Shown: positions 24,905-33,153, counted from the first letter of the stretch. The stretch is DNA of 64,000 nt from Bacteroidales bacterium (GCA_015061115.1 SUXE01000005.1:62001-126000); one strand, 5' to 3'. Notes: generated by a model from the sequence alone, not told the origin. A program made the numbers and translations.

Positions 24905-26569
24905 TTACTTCTTCGTTGTCTTCTTCTTCTTCGCCATCATCGCCTTCTTCTTGGCAAGTTTGGCTGCTTTTGCTGCCGCAGCTGCTTCGGCTGCCGCTTT
25001 CTCTGCCTCTTCTGCTTTCAACACGTTGATTTTATCCTGAAGTGGCTCGAAGTAGTATTCCTCTGCCTGGAAGAAGCATGCCTTACATTTGGAATCCTCA
25101 ATCTCTTTCTTGATCTGCTCTGCAATTGGCTCTTTCTCTTTTGGATCGCCTTCAAGCAGTTTCTCACACTTGCCTTTGAACACTTTGTCGAAGTATGCCT
25201 CTTCGTAACGGTCTCTCAAATCAGATACGCTTGTCTCCCATTTCGTGTCTTCCACCAATGCCTCTGCGTCGTTGATGGCGTTGAAGTTTGCGATGATCTT
25301 GTTTGTCGACGAGATTGTATCCGCGTCTTTCTCCATAACCATCACATTGACAAGTTTTTCGATTCGCTCTAGTTCCTTGCCATCCTTCAAACTTGCTTTT
25401 GCTGCGTTCTGCACATCATTATAGTGAGCCTTGAAAGTGTTTTCATAAAGATACTCTTTCTTCAAGTTCTTCATCATGATAGAGTTGAGAAGCTCAGAGT
25501 AGTTGTAGATGATAGCAGACGGATTGATGTTGGTCATTCCTTTAGCCTTGTTCTCTTTGTATCCCTTCACCTCTTTGTCTAAAGAAAGATAATCCTTCAA
25601 AAGTTCATTCAGATCATCTTCCTGTGTGAAGACGTCGTCGCTGATAAGCTTAGCCGCATACAGGTTACGTGTCTTCACAATTCTGTCGTTGACGTAGGAA
25701 TCGTTGATCTGGTTTGGCTTGCGGACACTTGGCTTATGGCTGCTCTTATAGTTTACAGCCACGATTATAGGGGCTGTCTTGTTGGCTACATTCTTTCTGA
25801 TAGTAGCGTAATCAATATTAGAGTTGTCGTCGACGCATTTCTTCAAGGCTGCGTTGGAGAAATTTCTCTCTATATCCTGATTGCTTGGGGCAAACTGGTA
25901 TAGGCAGATCGAGTAGACTTTGCGGTCGACGTCAAGTTCGTTGAATAGGGATACTGTGGAATTGAACACATACTGACGCTCTTTCGTCTTGCTTTCCAAA
26001 AGTTTACCATATTCCTCTGACACTTTGTTCATGGCAGAGTAGTCGTTGTTCACCTTGCCTATGTTGGAAAGTTGGCGACAGACGAAATCTGAGATACGCT
26101 GTGGCTGTTCCACGTTGATAGCCTCTGCGTAGAATTTCATCTCCACAGGGTTAGTGCCGAACGCGTTGAGAGGAATGTTGTCGGCGATTCTGATCTTGCC
26201 TTGTGTGTTGGCTTTGTTGACGGTCAACTCTTTGTTCACATAATCCACTGTCAGATTATAAAGAGGATATCTCACATCCTGAGCGACGGTGGTGCTGGTG
26301 ATCTGACCGGAGATGAATACGTTTTTGACTTTGTCTTTCTCCTTACGGCTTGTGTAAATTGTCTCAAGCTGACCTTTGAAAGCTTCTGGGTTAAGAATGT
26401 ATAAATCAGTAGTCAGCATTAACCATCCGTCTTCAGCAGAAAACTTCTGATCGCCTTTGATTTCGCCGATTTGTTCGCATTTGATAGTCAGTTGTTGTTC
26501 TTGCGCGTTTGAAACGACTGCACAGAACATATATGATAGAGCTACAATCGCTGTTTTTATTTTTTTCAT
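24905..26569 (-). CDS. Secreted protein of unknown function with Ala/Lys-rich tail
   Basis: About 554 residues from the ATG ending at 26569 (MKKIKTAIVALSYMFCAVVSNAQ, a signal peptide). An upstream in-frame ATG at 26611 is unlikely because the promoter element TATTTTTG (26609-26616, minus strand) would leave it outside the transcript. The body is mixed alpha/beta, without a recognised domain, and has two C-terminal cysteines in CKACF. The last 50 residues are an Ala/Glu helix then a strongly basic tail (AKLAKKKAMMAKKKKTTKK), suited to bind nucleic acid or acidic surfaces. It follows a dispersed GGGCGGGATT-type repeat at about 24878-24900. Confidence 0.8.
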   Translation of the reverse strand: MKKIKTAIVALSYMFCAVVSNAQEQQLTIKCEQIGEIKGDQKFSAEDGWLMLTTDLYILNPEAFKGQLETIYTSRKEKDKVKNVFISGQITSTTVAQDVRYPLYNLTVDYVNKELTVNKANTQGKIRIADNIPLNAFGTNPVEMKFYAEAINVEQPQRISDFVCRQLSNIGKVNNDYSAMNKVSEEYGKLLESKTKERQYVFNSTVSLFNELDVDRKVYSICLYQFAPSNQDIERNFSNAALKKCVDDNSNIDYATIRKNVANKTAPIIVAVNYKSSHKPSVRKPNQINDSYVNDRIVKTRNLYAAKLISDDVFTQEDDLNELLKDYLSLDKEVKGYKENKAKGMTNINPSAIIYNYSELLNSIMMKNLKKEYLYENTFKAHYNDVQNAAKASLKDGKELERIEKLVNVMVMEKDADTISSTNKIIANFNAINDAEALVEDTKWETSVSDLRDRYEEAYFDKVFKGKCEKLLEGDPKEKEPIAEQIKKEIEDSKCKACFFQAEEYYFEPLQDKINVLKAEEAEKAAAEAAAAAKAAKLAKKKAMMAKKKKTTKK

Positions 26570-26608
26570 CTGGTATTTTTTTTGAAATTTCACAATTCTT
26601 TGTTTCAA

Positions 26609-26616
26609 CAAAAATA
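26609..26616 (-). promoter_or_regulatory. -7 element of secreted-protein gene
   Basis: The minus strand reads TATTTTTG, 39 bp before the ATG ending at 26569. It decides the start choice for that gene. Confidence 0.55.
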
Positions 26617-26871
26617 AGAATTAAAACTGAAACATGAAAAGGAACTGTATAAATATATCAAGTTTTACAAATGTATTTTAATGTAGTGTTTGGAATAAGA
26701 AAGCTAAACAGAGTATGAATCTAAACTATACAAAAACAAACAGCTTTAATATTGAACAACTTCTTACAAAATGACAAGATATATACCGCATAAATATGCC
26801 AAAATGAGGATATTGAGGCACGTTAAACTGAAATAATATTCATAATATTTTTGAATTGCTTACATTTTGAC
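26617..26871. other. Divergent intergenic region between secreted protein and korA
   Basis: About 310 bp in all separate the two start codons. Besides the two promoter elements I see no gene, tRNA or strong hairpin. Confidence 0.5.
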
Positions 26872-26879
26872 TAACTTTG
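26872..26879 (+). promoter_or_regulatory. -7 element of korA operon
   Basis: TAACTTTG matches TAnnTTTG, with TTTG at 26850-26853 as possible -33 element (18-bp spacer). The korA start is 46 bp further on. Confidence 0.6.
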
Positions 26880-26925
26880 CACGCAGAAGGTAGAAATTTG
26901 AAAAATAAAAGTAACTAAATATAAT

Positions 26926-28779
26926 ATGGCAGACAACTTGAAAGTAGAAGAATTGGATCAAGTGGTGGTTCGATTCTCAGGCGACTCCGGAGACGGAATG
27001 CAGCTTGCTGGAAATATTTTTTCCACTATCTCGGCCACTGTAGGTAATGGTATTTGTACATTCCCTGACTACCCAGCAGATATTCGTGCCCCACAAGGTT
27101 CGTTGACTGGAGTATCTGGATTCCAGGTAAGTATCGCAGCTGACAAAGCTTTCACTCCTGGAGACAAATGTGATGTTTTGGTTGCAATGAACCCTGCAGC
27201 TCTAAAGACACAGTATAAGTTCTGTAAGCCAACATCATCTATCATCATCGACGTCGACAGCTTTAAGAAGGCTGATCTAGAGAAGGCTCAGTTTGAGGCT
27301 ACAGACGCAGCAGGTGCTATCGCAGAGATGGGCATCAAGCAGGATGTTATCGAGGTGCCTGTGACTTCAATGGTTAAGGATGTTCTTGCTGATTCAGGAA
27401 TGGATCCAAAGGCTATGCTTAAGTGTAGAAATATGCTTGCTCTTGGTCTTGTTTGCTACATCTTCAACCGTGATCTATCTATCGCAGAGAAGTTCCTTCG
27501 CGAAAAATTCGCTAAGAAGCCAGCTATCGCAGAGAACAATATCAAGGTTATCCACGCAGGTTACGACTTCGGTGCTAACACACATGCATCAGTAAGCCAT
27601 ACATATAATGTAGTGTCAAAGCAGACTCCTGCAAAGAAGGGTCGCTACATGGACATCAACGGAAACAAGGCAACTGCATACGGTCTTATCGCAGCAGCTG
27701 AGAAGGCAGGTCTTCGCCTATACCTTGGTTCTTACCCTATCACTCCAGCAACAGACGTTCTTCACGAACTTTCAAAGCACAAGTCTCTTGGTGTGACAAC
27801 AGTTCAGTGTGAGGATGAGATCGCAGGATGTGCATCAGCTCTTGGTGCTTCATTCGCAGGTGCTCTAGGTGTGACTTCAACATCAGGTCCTGGTATCTGT
27901 TTGAAGAGTGAGGCTATGAACCTTGCAGTTATCATGGAGCTTCCATTGGTAGTTATCGACGTTCAGCGTGGTGGTCCTGCAACAGGTCTTCCAACAAAGT
28001 CGGAGCAGACAGACCTTCTTCAGTGTTTGTTCGGACGTAACGGTGAGACTCCAATGCCAGTCATCGCCGCTACAAGCCCAGCAGACTGTTTCGAATCAGC
28101 ATACGCAGCATGTAAGATAGCTCTTGAGCACATGACTCCAGTCGTATTCATAAGCGACGCATATATCGCAAACGGTTCAGAGGCATTCAAGCTTCCTAAC
28201 CTTGCTGAGTATCCAGCAATCAATCCTCCATACGTTCCAGAATCAATGAAGGGAACATGGACTCCATACATGAGAGATGAGAGAGACGTAAGATACTGGG
28301 CTGTTCCTGGTCGTGAGGGATTCGCTCACATCCTTGGTGGTCTTGAGAAGGACAGCAAGACAGGTGCAATCTCAACAAATCCAGAGAACCACGATTTGAT
28401 GTGTCGTCTACGTCAGAGCAAGATCGACAAGATTGTTGTTCCAGATGTAGAGGTAGAGGGCGACAAGGATAATGCAGATCTTTTGATCGTAGGCTTCGGT
28501 GGAACTTACGGACACCTACACGCAGCTATGGATGAGATGCGTGCTGCAGGTAAGAAGGTCGCACTTGCACACTTCCGTTACATCAACCCATTGCCAAAGA
28601 ATACAGCTGAGGTATTGAAGAAGTACAAGAAGGTGGTTGTAGCTGAGCAGAACCTAGGTCAGTTCGCTGCATTCCTTCGTATGAAGGTTGATGGTTTCGC
28701 ACCAGCACAGTTCAATGAGGTTAAGGGTCAGCCATTCGTAGTTAGCGAGTTGGTTGCAGCATTTAATAAATTAGTATAA
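26926..28779 (+). CDS. korA: 2-oxoacid:ferredoxin oxidoreductase, fused gamma-alpha subunit
   Basis: A 617-residue protein. Residues 1-190 are the gamma domain (VVRFSGDSGDGMQLAGNIFS), the rest the alpha (pyrimidine-binding) domain with YLGSYPITPATDVLHELSKHK and TSTSGPGICLKSEAMNLAV. With KorB it decarboxylates a 2-oxoacid, most likely 2-oxoglutarate, to the acyl-CoA and reduces ferredoxin; this is central to the reductive or incomplete TCA cycle of anaerobic Bacteroidales. Codon use indicates high expression. Its partner korB follows only after an inserted four-helix-bundle gene. Confidence 0.93.
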   Translation: MADNLKVEELDQVVVRFSGDSGDGMQLAGNIFSTISATVGNGICTFPDYPADIRAPQGSLTGVSGFQVSIAADKAFTPGDKCDVLVAMNPAALKTQYKFCKPTSSIIIDVDSFKKADLEKAQFEATDAAGAIAEMGIKQDVIEVPVTSMVKDVLADSGMDPKAMLKCRNMLALGLVCYIFNRDLSIAEKFLREKFAKKPAIAENNIKVIHAGYDFGANTHASVSHTYNVVSKQTPAKKGRYMDINGNKATAYGLIAAAEKAGLRLYLGSYPITPATDVLHELSKHKSLGVTTVQCEDEIAGCASALGASFAGALGVTSTSGPGICLKSEAMNLAVIMELPLVVIDVQRGGPATGLPTKSEQTDLLQCLFGRNGETPMPVIAATSPADCFESAYAACKIALEHMTPVVFISDAYIANGSEAFKLPNLAEYPAINPPYVPESMKGTWTPYMRDERDVRYWAVPGREGFAHILGGLEKDSKTGAISTNPENHDLMCRLRQSKIDKIVVPDVEVEGDKDNADLLIVGFGGTYGHLHAAMDEMRAAGKKVALAHFRYINPLPKNTAEVLKKYKKVVVAEQNLGQFAAFLRMKVDGFAPAQFNEVKGQPFVVSELVAAFNKLV

Positions 28780-28797
28780 TTAAGAATTAAGAGTTAA
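28780..28797 (+). repeat. Left 18-bp inverted repeat of four-helix-bundle cassette
   Basis: TTAAGAATTAAGAGTTAA starts directly after the korA stop codon and is the exact reverse complement of 29198-29215. Confidence 0.85.
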
Positions 28798-28818
28798 AAA
28801 GTAAGAATTGCGCTTCTA

Positions 28819-29208
28819 ATGGCGGAGAATGTGTTGTGTGTCAAAAGTGAAGATTTTGCAGTACGTGTAGTGAATGCATATAAATGTCTTCATTTTGAAA
28901 GAAAAGAACATGTATGTTCAAAACAACTCTTAAGATCAGGAACCAGTATTGGTGCTAATGTGGCGGAAGCCCAGTGTGCTCAATCTGATTCGGATTTCCT
29001 CTCTAAAATGCAAATAGCATTTAAGGAGTGCAATGAGACTTTATATTGGCTTAGAATTCTTAAAAGGACTAATTATATTAGTGACGCTGAATATAATTCA
29101 ATGCATAGATCCGCAGATGAATTATTTAGTATCCTAACTAGTGTAATTAAAACTGTAAAACAAAAACTTGAGTCAAAGAATGGAAAGAAAAAAATTCTTA
29201 ACTCTTAA
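28819..29208 (+). CDS. Four-helix-bundle protein (23S rRNA-intervening-sequence family), inserted in korAB
   Basis: A 129-residue protein of the S23/TIGR02436 four-helix-bundle family: FAVRVVNAYKCL, then QLLRSGTSIGANVAEAQCAQSDSDFLSKMQIAFKECNETLYWLRIL and a C-terminal helix. Relatives are encoded in intervening sequences of 23S rRNA genes and include the Avd accessory protein of diversity-generating retroelements; their action is poorly known. The gene lies between korA and korB, normally adjacent. Its stop codon is inside the right inverted repeat, so the repeat contributes the last residues (ILNS). Base composition (A+T-rich) differs strongly from the kor genes. Confidence 0.88.
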   Translation: MAENVLCVKSEDFAVRVVNAYKCLHFERKEHVCSKQLLRSGTSIGANVAEAQCAQSDSDFLSKMQIAFKECNETLYWLRILKRTNYISDAEYNSMHRSADELFSILTSVIKTVKQKLESKNGKKKILNS

Positions 29209-29215
29209 TTCTTAA
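29198..29215 (+). repeat. Right 18-bp inverted repeat of four-helix-bundle cassette
   Basis: TTAACTCTTAATTCTTAA is the exact complement of 28780-28797; the motif AACTCTTAA is repeated once more up to 29223. KorB starts at 29235. Confidence 0.85.
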
Positions 29216-29234
29216 CTCTTAATTTTAGATTAAA

Positions 29235-30230
29235 ATGAGCGAATACACAGCTAAAGATTATAAGAAAGGACAGCCACGTTGGTGTCCAGGATGCGGTGAC
29301 CACTTCTTCTTGGCGTCGCTTCACAAGGCAATGGCAGAGATTGGCGTTGCTCCACATAATGTCGCAGTTATCTCTGGTATCGGATGTTCAAGCCGTTTGC
29401 CACACTACATGGCGACTTACGGTATGAACACAATCCACGGTCGTGCCGCTGCAATCGCAACAGGTTGTAAGGTATCTAACCCTAACCTAAGCGTATGGCA
29501 GGTGAGCGGTGACGGTGATGGCCTAGCTATCGGTGGTAACCACTTCATCCATGCAAACCGTCGTAACATCGACCTAAAGATGATCCTTCTTAACAACCGT
29601 ATCTATGGTTTGACAAAGGGTCAGTATTCTCCAACATCACCAAGAGGTTTCGTCAGCAAGTCGTCTCCTTACGGTACTGTTGAGGATCCATTCCGTCCAG
29701 CAGAGCTTTGCTTCGGTGCAAGAGGACACTTCTTCGCACGTGCAGTTGCCACAGACGCTGAGGGTACAGTGAATATTCTAAAGGCAGCTCACGCTCACAA
29801 GGGTGCAGCTGTTTGTGAGATTCTTCAGAATTGTGTTATCTTCAACGACGGTACTCACGAGGCAGTTTACACTAAGGAGGGTCGTGCAAAGAACGCCATC
29901 TACTTGAAGCATGGGGAGAAGATGGTATTCGGTGAGAATAACGAGTTCGGTCTTGTTCAGGAAGGTTTCGGTGTTAAGGTTGTGACTATCGGTCAGGACG
30001 GATACACAATGGACGATGTTCTTGTTCACGATGCACACTGCGAGGACAACACACTTCAGCTAAAGCTTGCTATGATGGAGTATCCAGTAGCACTTGGTGT
30101 GATTCGTGATGTTGAGGCTCCTACTTACGACGATGCAGTAAACGCACAGATCGAGGAGGTTAAGGCAGCTAAGAAGTACCACAACTTCGCAGAGCTTCTT
30201 GAGACTAACGACACTTGGGAGGTTAAGTAA
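29235..30230 (+). CDS. korB: 2-oxoacid:ferredoxin oxidoreductase, beta subunit
   Basis: A 331-residue thiamine-pyrophosphate-binding subunit. It has the 4Fe-4S/TPP region RWCPGCGDHFFLASL near the start, ISGIGCSSRLPHYM, and the TPP-Mg motif GDGDGLAIGGNHF ... LLNNRIYGLTKGQ. It completes the KorAB enzyme with the upstream korA. Codon use is like korA, supporting former or present co-transcription across the inserted cassette. Confidence 0.95.
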   Translation: MSEYTAKDYKKGQPRWCPGCGDHFFLASLHKAMAEIGVAPHNVAVISGIGCSSRLPHYMATYGMNTIHGRAAAIATGCKVSNPNLSVWQVSGDGDGLAIGGNHFIHANRRNIDLKMILLNNRIYGLTKGQYSPTSPRGFVSKSSPYGTVEDPFRPAELCFGARGHFFARAVATDAEGTVNILKAAHAHKGAAVCEILQNCVIFNDGTHEAVYTKEGRAKNAIYLKHGEKMVFGENNEFGLVQEGFGVKVVTIGQDGYTMDDVLVHDAHCEDNTLQLKLAMMEYPVALGVIRDVEAPTYDDAVNAQIEEVKAAKKYHNFAELLETNDTWEVK

Positions 30231-30259
30231 TTAACTGACTGATATAGTTTCAGAATATG

Positions 30260-30293
30260 AACGGATGGGTATATTTATACTCATCCGTTTGTT
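30260..30293 (+). terminator. korB terminator
   Basis: A stem of about 14 bp, AACGGATGGGTATA with TATACTCATCCGTT (one G-U pair), is followed by TTTGTTATTT. Confidence 0.85.
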
Positions 30294-30294
30294 A

Positions 30295-30413
30295 TTTAAC
30301 GTAAATTCGACGAAATAAAAATAGGAGTATGTCATAAATGAGGATTGTTAAGGACCCATGTTTGATTGATATTGGCCCTAACCCTTCCCCACGTGCGAGC
30401 CGTAGGCGAGCAC
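30295..30413 (+). repeat. Dispersed intergenic repeat, copy A
   Basis: It runs from TTTAACGTAAATTCGACG through AGGATTGTTAAGG to a hairpin at 30393-30413. The last part pairs GTGC with GCAC and GCC with GGC around GTA, with facing GA/GA steps (tandem G-A mismatches). The same order of elements is found inverted at 45437-45536. Copy A has a different loop between GTTAAGG and CCCTAACCC. Confidence 0.75.
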
Positions 30414-30502
30414 GAATTTAATAAAACCACAGAGACTCAAAGTTTACAGAGAAAGACAGTGTCTTTTTATGAGAAAAAGCGATGAAAAATTCGTCAGAAA
30501 TC

Positions 30503-30910
30503 TTATTTTTTACTGATAAACTTTATTTCAGCCCTTCTATTCCATTCATGTTCGGCTTCTGTCTTTGCATCTTTAATATATGGATCGTGATTGCGTCTTC
30601 CTACAGCAACAAGCATAGAGCCTGGAATATCATAATGCTCAATTAGATAATGCCGAATGTACTCAGCTCGCTTAACGTCCAATTTTATACTATACATGTA
30701 ACTTGCTCGTGCATCTGTATGCCCAGAAATCTCGAACAGACTGTCGGGATATGATTTTATGAATTCCGCAAGTTCATCAAACTGTGCTTCATATTCAGGT
30801 CTCATTGGAGAATTAAAGTTAAAGAAATATAGACACCATTTGAACTCATCCTCAGCAAAAGTGGGGAAGGAGAGAGTCATTGCCAATATGATGGATACAA
30901 AGTGTTTCAT
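30503..30910 (-). CDS. Small OmpA-domain protein (paralog 1)
   Basis: A 135-residue exported protein: signal peptide MKHFVSIILAMTLSFPTFA, then an OmpA C-terminal (peptidoglycan-binding) domain with FEISGHTDARASYMYSIKLDVKRAEYIRHYLIEHYDI and NRRAEIKFISKK. In OmpA domains Asp and Arg of the helix after TDA bind diaminopimelate; a matching D and R are present. It has no barrel or lipobox, so it is a periplasmic domain on its own. A paralog with 60-70 % visual identity lies upstream, with the same promoter arrangement. Confidence 0.88.
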   Translation of the reverse strand: MKHFVSIILAMTLSFPTFAEDEFKWCLYFFNFNSPMRPEYEAQFDELAEFIKSYPDSLFEISGHTDARASYMYSIKLDVKRAEYIRHYLIEHYDIPGSMLVAVGRRNHDPYIKDAKTEAEHEWNRRAEIKFISKK

Positions 30911-30927
30911 ATCTGATAGATTTTTCC

Positions 30928-30959
30928 CAAATGTAAGAATTGTTTAGAATATGTTCAAA
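30928..30959 (-). promoter_or_regulatory. Promoter of OmpA-like paralog 1
   Basis: On the minus strand TTTG (30956-30959) and TACATTTG (30928-30935) are 20 bp apart, a full -33/-7 match. The start codon is 17 bp further on. Confidence 0.75.
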
Positions 30960-30994
30960 TTTGATTTAAATATTTGGTTATAGATTCGAGAGTT

Positions 30995-31016
30995 GTTAAG
31001 GGCGGAATGCCCTAAC
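30995..31016 (+). repeat. Short dispersed palindrome (GTTAAGGGC family)
   Basis: GTTAAGGGC, a 5-nt loop and GCCCTAAC form a hairpin with one bulged A. The same hairpin is part of the repeat at 45468-45489 and, in altered form, of copy A near 30345-30383. A CCCCCTAACGCGGGG segment follows directly. Confidence 0.65.
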
Positions 31017-31025
31017 TATCTCCCC

Positions 31026-31454
31026 CTAACGCGGGGTCGTAAAATTTTCTTTACTGAGAATTTTTATTTCAACTCTTCTATTCCATGCATGTTCGTCTTC
31101 TGTCTTTGCATCTTTAATATATGGATCGTATGCTCCTTTTCCTACAGAGATAAGCATAGAGCCTGGAATATCATAATGTTCAATTAGATATTTTCGTATC
31201 CAATCAGCTCGCTTTTGATCTATTTTAAATGAATAATGACCGTCCCTTCGTTCGTCGGTATGTCCAGAAATCTCAAACATATCGTCTGGATGAGATTTCA
31301 TGTATTCAGCAAGTTCATCAAACTGTGCTTCATATTCAGGTTTCATTGAAATTGAATTAAAGTCAATGAAATATAAACACCAGTGGAATCCAACTCCAGC
31401 AAAAGTGGGGAAGGAGAGAGTCAGTGCCAATATGATGGATGCAAAATGTTTCAT
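31026..31454 (-). CDS. Small OmpA-domain protein (paralog 2)
   Basis: A 142-residue tandem paralog of the previous protein: signal peptide MKHFASIILALTLSFPTFA and OmpA domain FEISGHTDERRDGHYSFKIDQKRADWIRKYLIEHYDI. The C-terminus is slightly longer (ENFTTPR). The residue that differs in the peptidoglycan-binding loop (TDER against TDAR) may change binding. It has its own promoter, duplicated with the gene. Confidence 0.88.
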   Translation of the reverse strand: MKHFASIILALTLSFPTFAGVGFHWCLYFIDFNSISMKPEYEAQFDELAEYMKSHPDDMFEISGHTDERRDGHYSFKIDQKRADWIRKYLIEHYDIPGSMLISVGKGAYDPYIKDAKTEDEHAWNRRVEIKILSKENFTTPR

Positions 31455-31471
31455 ATCTGATAGATTTTTTC

Positions 31472-31502
31472 CAAAAATAGGAATTGTTTATTGTTTTGCA
31501 AA
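31472..31502 (-). promoter_or_regulatory. Promoter of OmpA-like paralog 2
   Basis: On the minus strand TTTG (31499-31502) and TATTTTTG (31472-31479) are 19 bp apart; the ATG ends at 31454. The downstream leader ATCTATCAGAT is identical in both paralogs. Confidence 0.75.
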
Positions 31503-31513
31503 GTAAATGTGTA

Positions 31514-31901
31514 TTATTGCCATAGCGGTTCCATTTCCCAATTTCTGGGAAAGCCCATGGCTGACAAATCAACATTGGGATATTTAATAAACAACCATCG
31601 AAGTTTTGATGTCATGTCGTTACTTGGCACAATTGCATCCAATAAGTACTTGATAATGCATAATGTGAAAAATATTTTGCCTTGCTGTATCGTATTGGAA
31701 ATCCATGGACGTGTGTATTTTATAAACATGAGCTTCTTTAGGTGTGGAAAGTAAAGGATATAAGTATGCAGACATACGGTAATAACCGATACGTTTCAAA
31801 TATTGCTGAGTTTTGTTACTGTTATCAATTACGAGTCCTCTACTAATCAACAGATTTACTTGTTCTGAAGGATCTAAATATGTTTTTGAATAATTAACCA
31901 T
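31514..31901 (-). pseudogene. Remnant of an Abi-family (Abi_2, AbiD/F-like) protein gene
   Basis: The first part (31901 down to about 31700) encodes an Abi_2 N-terminus: YLDPSEQVNLLISRGLVIDN ... YLKRIGYYRMSAYLYPLL. A different frame ending at 31514 encodes the family's C-terminal end: CIIKYLLDAIVPSNDMTSKL and YPNVDLSAMGFPRNWEMEPLW. Full-length members have about 300 residues, so some 180 central residues, including the catalytic-type core, are missing and a frameshift joins the pieces. Intact Abi_2 proteins abort phage infection; this copy cannot. No phage-defence neighbour is adjacent. Confidence 0.8.
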
Positions 31902-31913
31902 AGACTAAAACAA

Positions 31914-31961
31914 TAAAAAAACGACCCGCCGATTTAAGCATTATAAAGAGGCTTGGCGGGT
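31914..31961 (-). terminator. Terminator of LysR-type gene
   Basis: ACCCGCC (31924-31930) pairs with GGCGGGT (31955-31961); on the minus strand a T-run follows (31915-31921). Confidence 0.8.
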
Positions 31962-32074
31962 TCTTGTGTTGCAAAAATATTATTTGTATATCATTTCGAC
32001 AAACTTTTCATAAGAAAAATGTAAATAAGTTGCAAATGTATAAATAATTATGAATATGCATTAAGCATTATGAA

Positions 32075-32980
32075 TTAATTAAACAGACTGTCCATCTTCA
32101 GTCTCAACAGATGTGTTTCGCAGACCAATTTGATAAACTCCTTTGCCGATTGTTTGAAATAGGAATTTTTCAGAATCAGGAAAGCCCCTTCCATCACATT
32201 GTCTGTGACGTCAACTGGTACCGCCACTACATCAGATCTTGTTTTGGTGGAGAGACTGGAAAGAATGGAAATCATTTTGCCATACGACACAAGCATCAGG
32301 ATTGGTGTGATTTCATTGATCACGATTTGTGGTTTTAGTTCGACGGGATTTGTCTTCAGCACTCTGTCGATCATATTGCGGGCCTGTGTGCCTTCTGCCG
32401 GAAGAATGAGCGGATATTCGGCGATCTCTTCCATTGTGATGCTGCTTTTTTGGGCCAAGACATGGTCTTTTGCGACTATCGCGCATAGCTTGTCCTCAAA
32501 CAGATTGTGTGACTCAATCTGCTCGGCGATTGTCTCTGGTTTGAATGCCAGCATGATGTCTATCTCCTTACGGAAAAGCATGTTCTGCAGTTCGTCGTTT
32601 GTCTTATAGAAAATATTGAGTTTTATATTGGGAAATTTTTTCACGAAGACGTTGATCGTATCCGACGTCAGAATACGGAATGAGTGTGTCACTCCTATAT
32701 TAAGAGTTCCGCATTTCATATTCATAAGGTCGTTCATCTTGTAGACGCAATTGTCCGCGTCTTCTATTGTTCTCTTCGCATACGGAAGCAATGCGTCTCC
32801 TGCCTCAGTCAACCCCACATTATGATTGTTCCTATTGAATAGTTTCGCACCAAGTTCATCTTCTAATTTCTTCAAACTCTGAGAAAGGGCACTTTGTGTA
32901 GCGTAAAGTTCTTTTGCTGCTAACGAAAAACTGCAGGTCTCTGCAATTTTAACGAATGCTCTCAATTGTCTTAGTTCCAT
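32075..32980 (-). CDS. LysR-family transcriptional regulator
   Basis: A 301-residue LysR-type regulator. The N-terminal winged HTH is complete (MELRQLRAFVKIAETCSFSLAAKELYATQSALSQSLKKLEDELGAKLF), followed by the effector-binding domain from residue 90 (TLNIGVTHSFRILTSDTI). It is divergent from the AspT-like transporter, with about 500 bp between the starts, and is the likely regulator of that gene and of itself. Its effector cannot be read from sequence; OxyR-type cysteines are not obvious. Confidence 0.92.
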   Translation of the reverse strand: MELRQLRAFVKIAETCSFSLAAKELYATQSALSQSLKKLEDELGAKLFNRNNHNVGLTEAGDALLPYAKRTIEDADNCVYKMNDLMNMKCGTLNIGVTHSFRILTSDTINVFVKKFPNIKLNIFYKTNDELQNMLFRKEIDIMLAFKPETIAEQIESHNLFEDKLCAIVAKDHVLAQKSSITMEEIAEYPLILPAEGTQARNMIDRVLKTNPVELKPQIVINEITPILMLVSYGKMISILSSLSTKTRSDVVAVPVDVTDNVMEGAFLILKNSYFKQSAKEFIKLVCETHLLRLKMDSLFN

Positions 32981-33002
32981 ACCATCTAATAATCTTCGGA
33001 TG

Positions 33003-33010
33003 CAAATTTA
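33003..33010 (-). promoter_or_regulatory. -7 element of lysR-type gene
   Basis: The minus strand reads TAAATTTG, 22 bp before the ATG ending at 32980. Confidence 0.55.
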
Positions 33011-33153
33011 GTGCTTTTATATTCATTGTGGGTATGGTGTGTATTAATTCTGCTAATTATGACTATAAGAAAAAGATATAATTGGCGAATTTTGCTTATA
33101 ACAACTATCAATAAAACTCATAACAAAATCTGAAATCGCATTCAAATCTGCTC

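Noticed and set aside
24825-25372. Cys/Phe-rich plus-strand frames opposite the secreted protein gene
   Set aside because: They mirror the Ala/Lys-rich coding tail on the other strand; low-complexity shadows.
28780-29215. Diversity-generating retroelement because of the Avd-like four-helix-bundle protein
   Set aside because: No reverse transcriptase, template repeat or variable repeat was found near it.
28780-29215. Classical insertion sequence
   Set aside because: There are perfect inverted ends but no transposase and no obvious target duplication.
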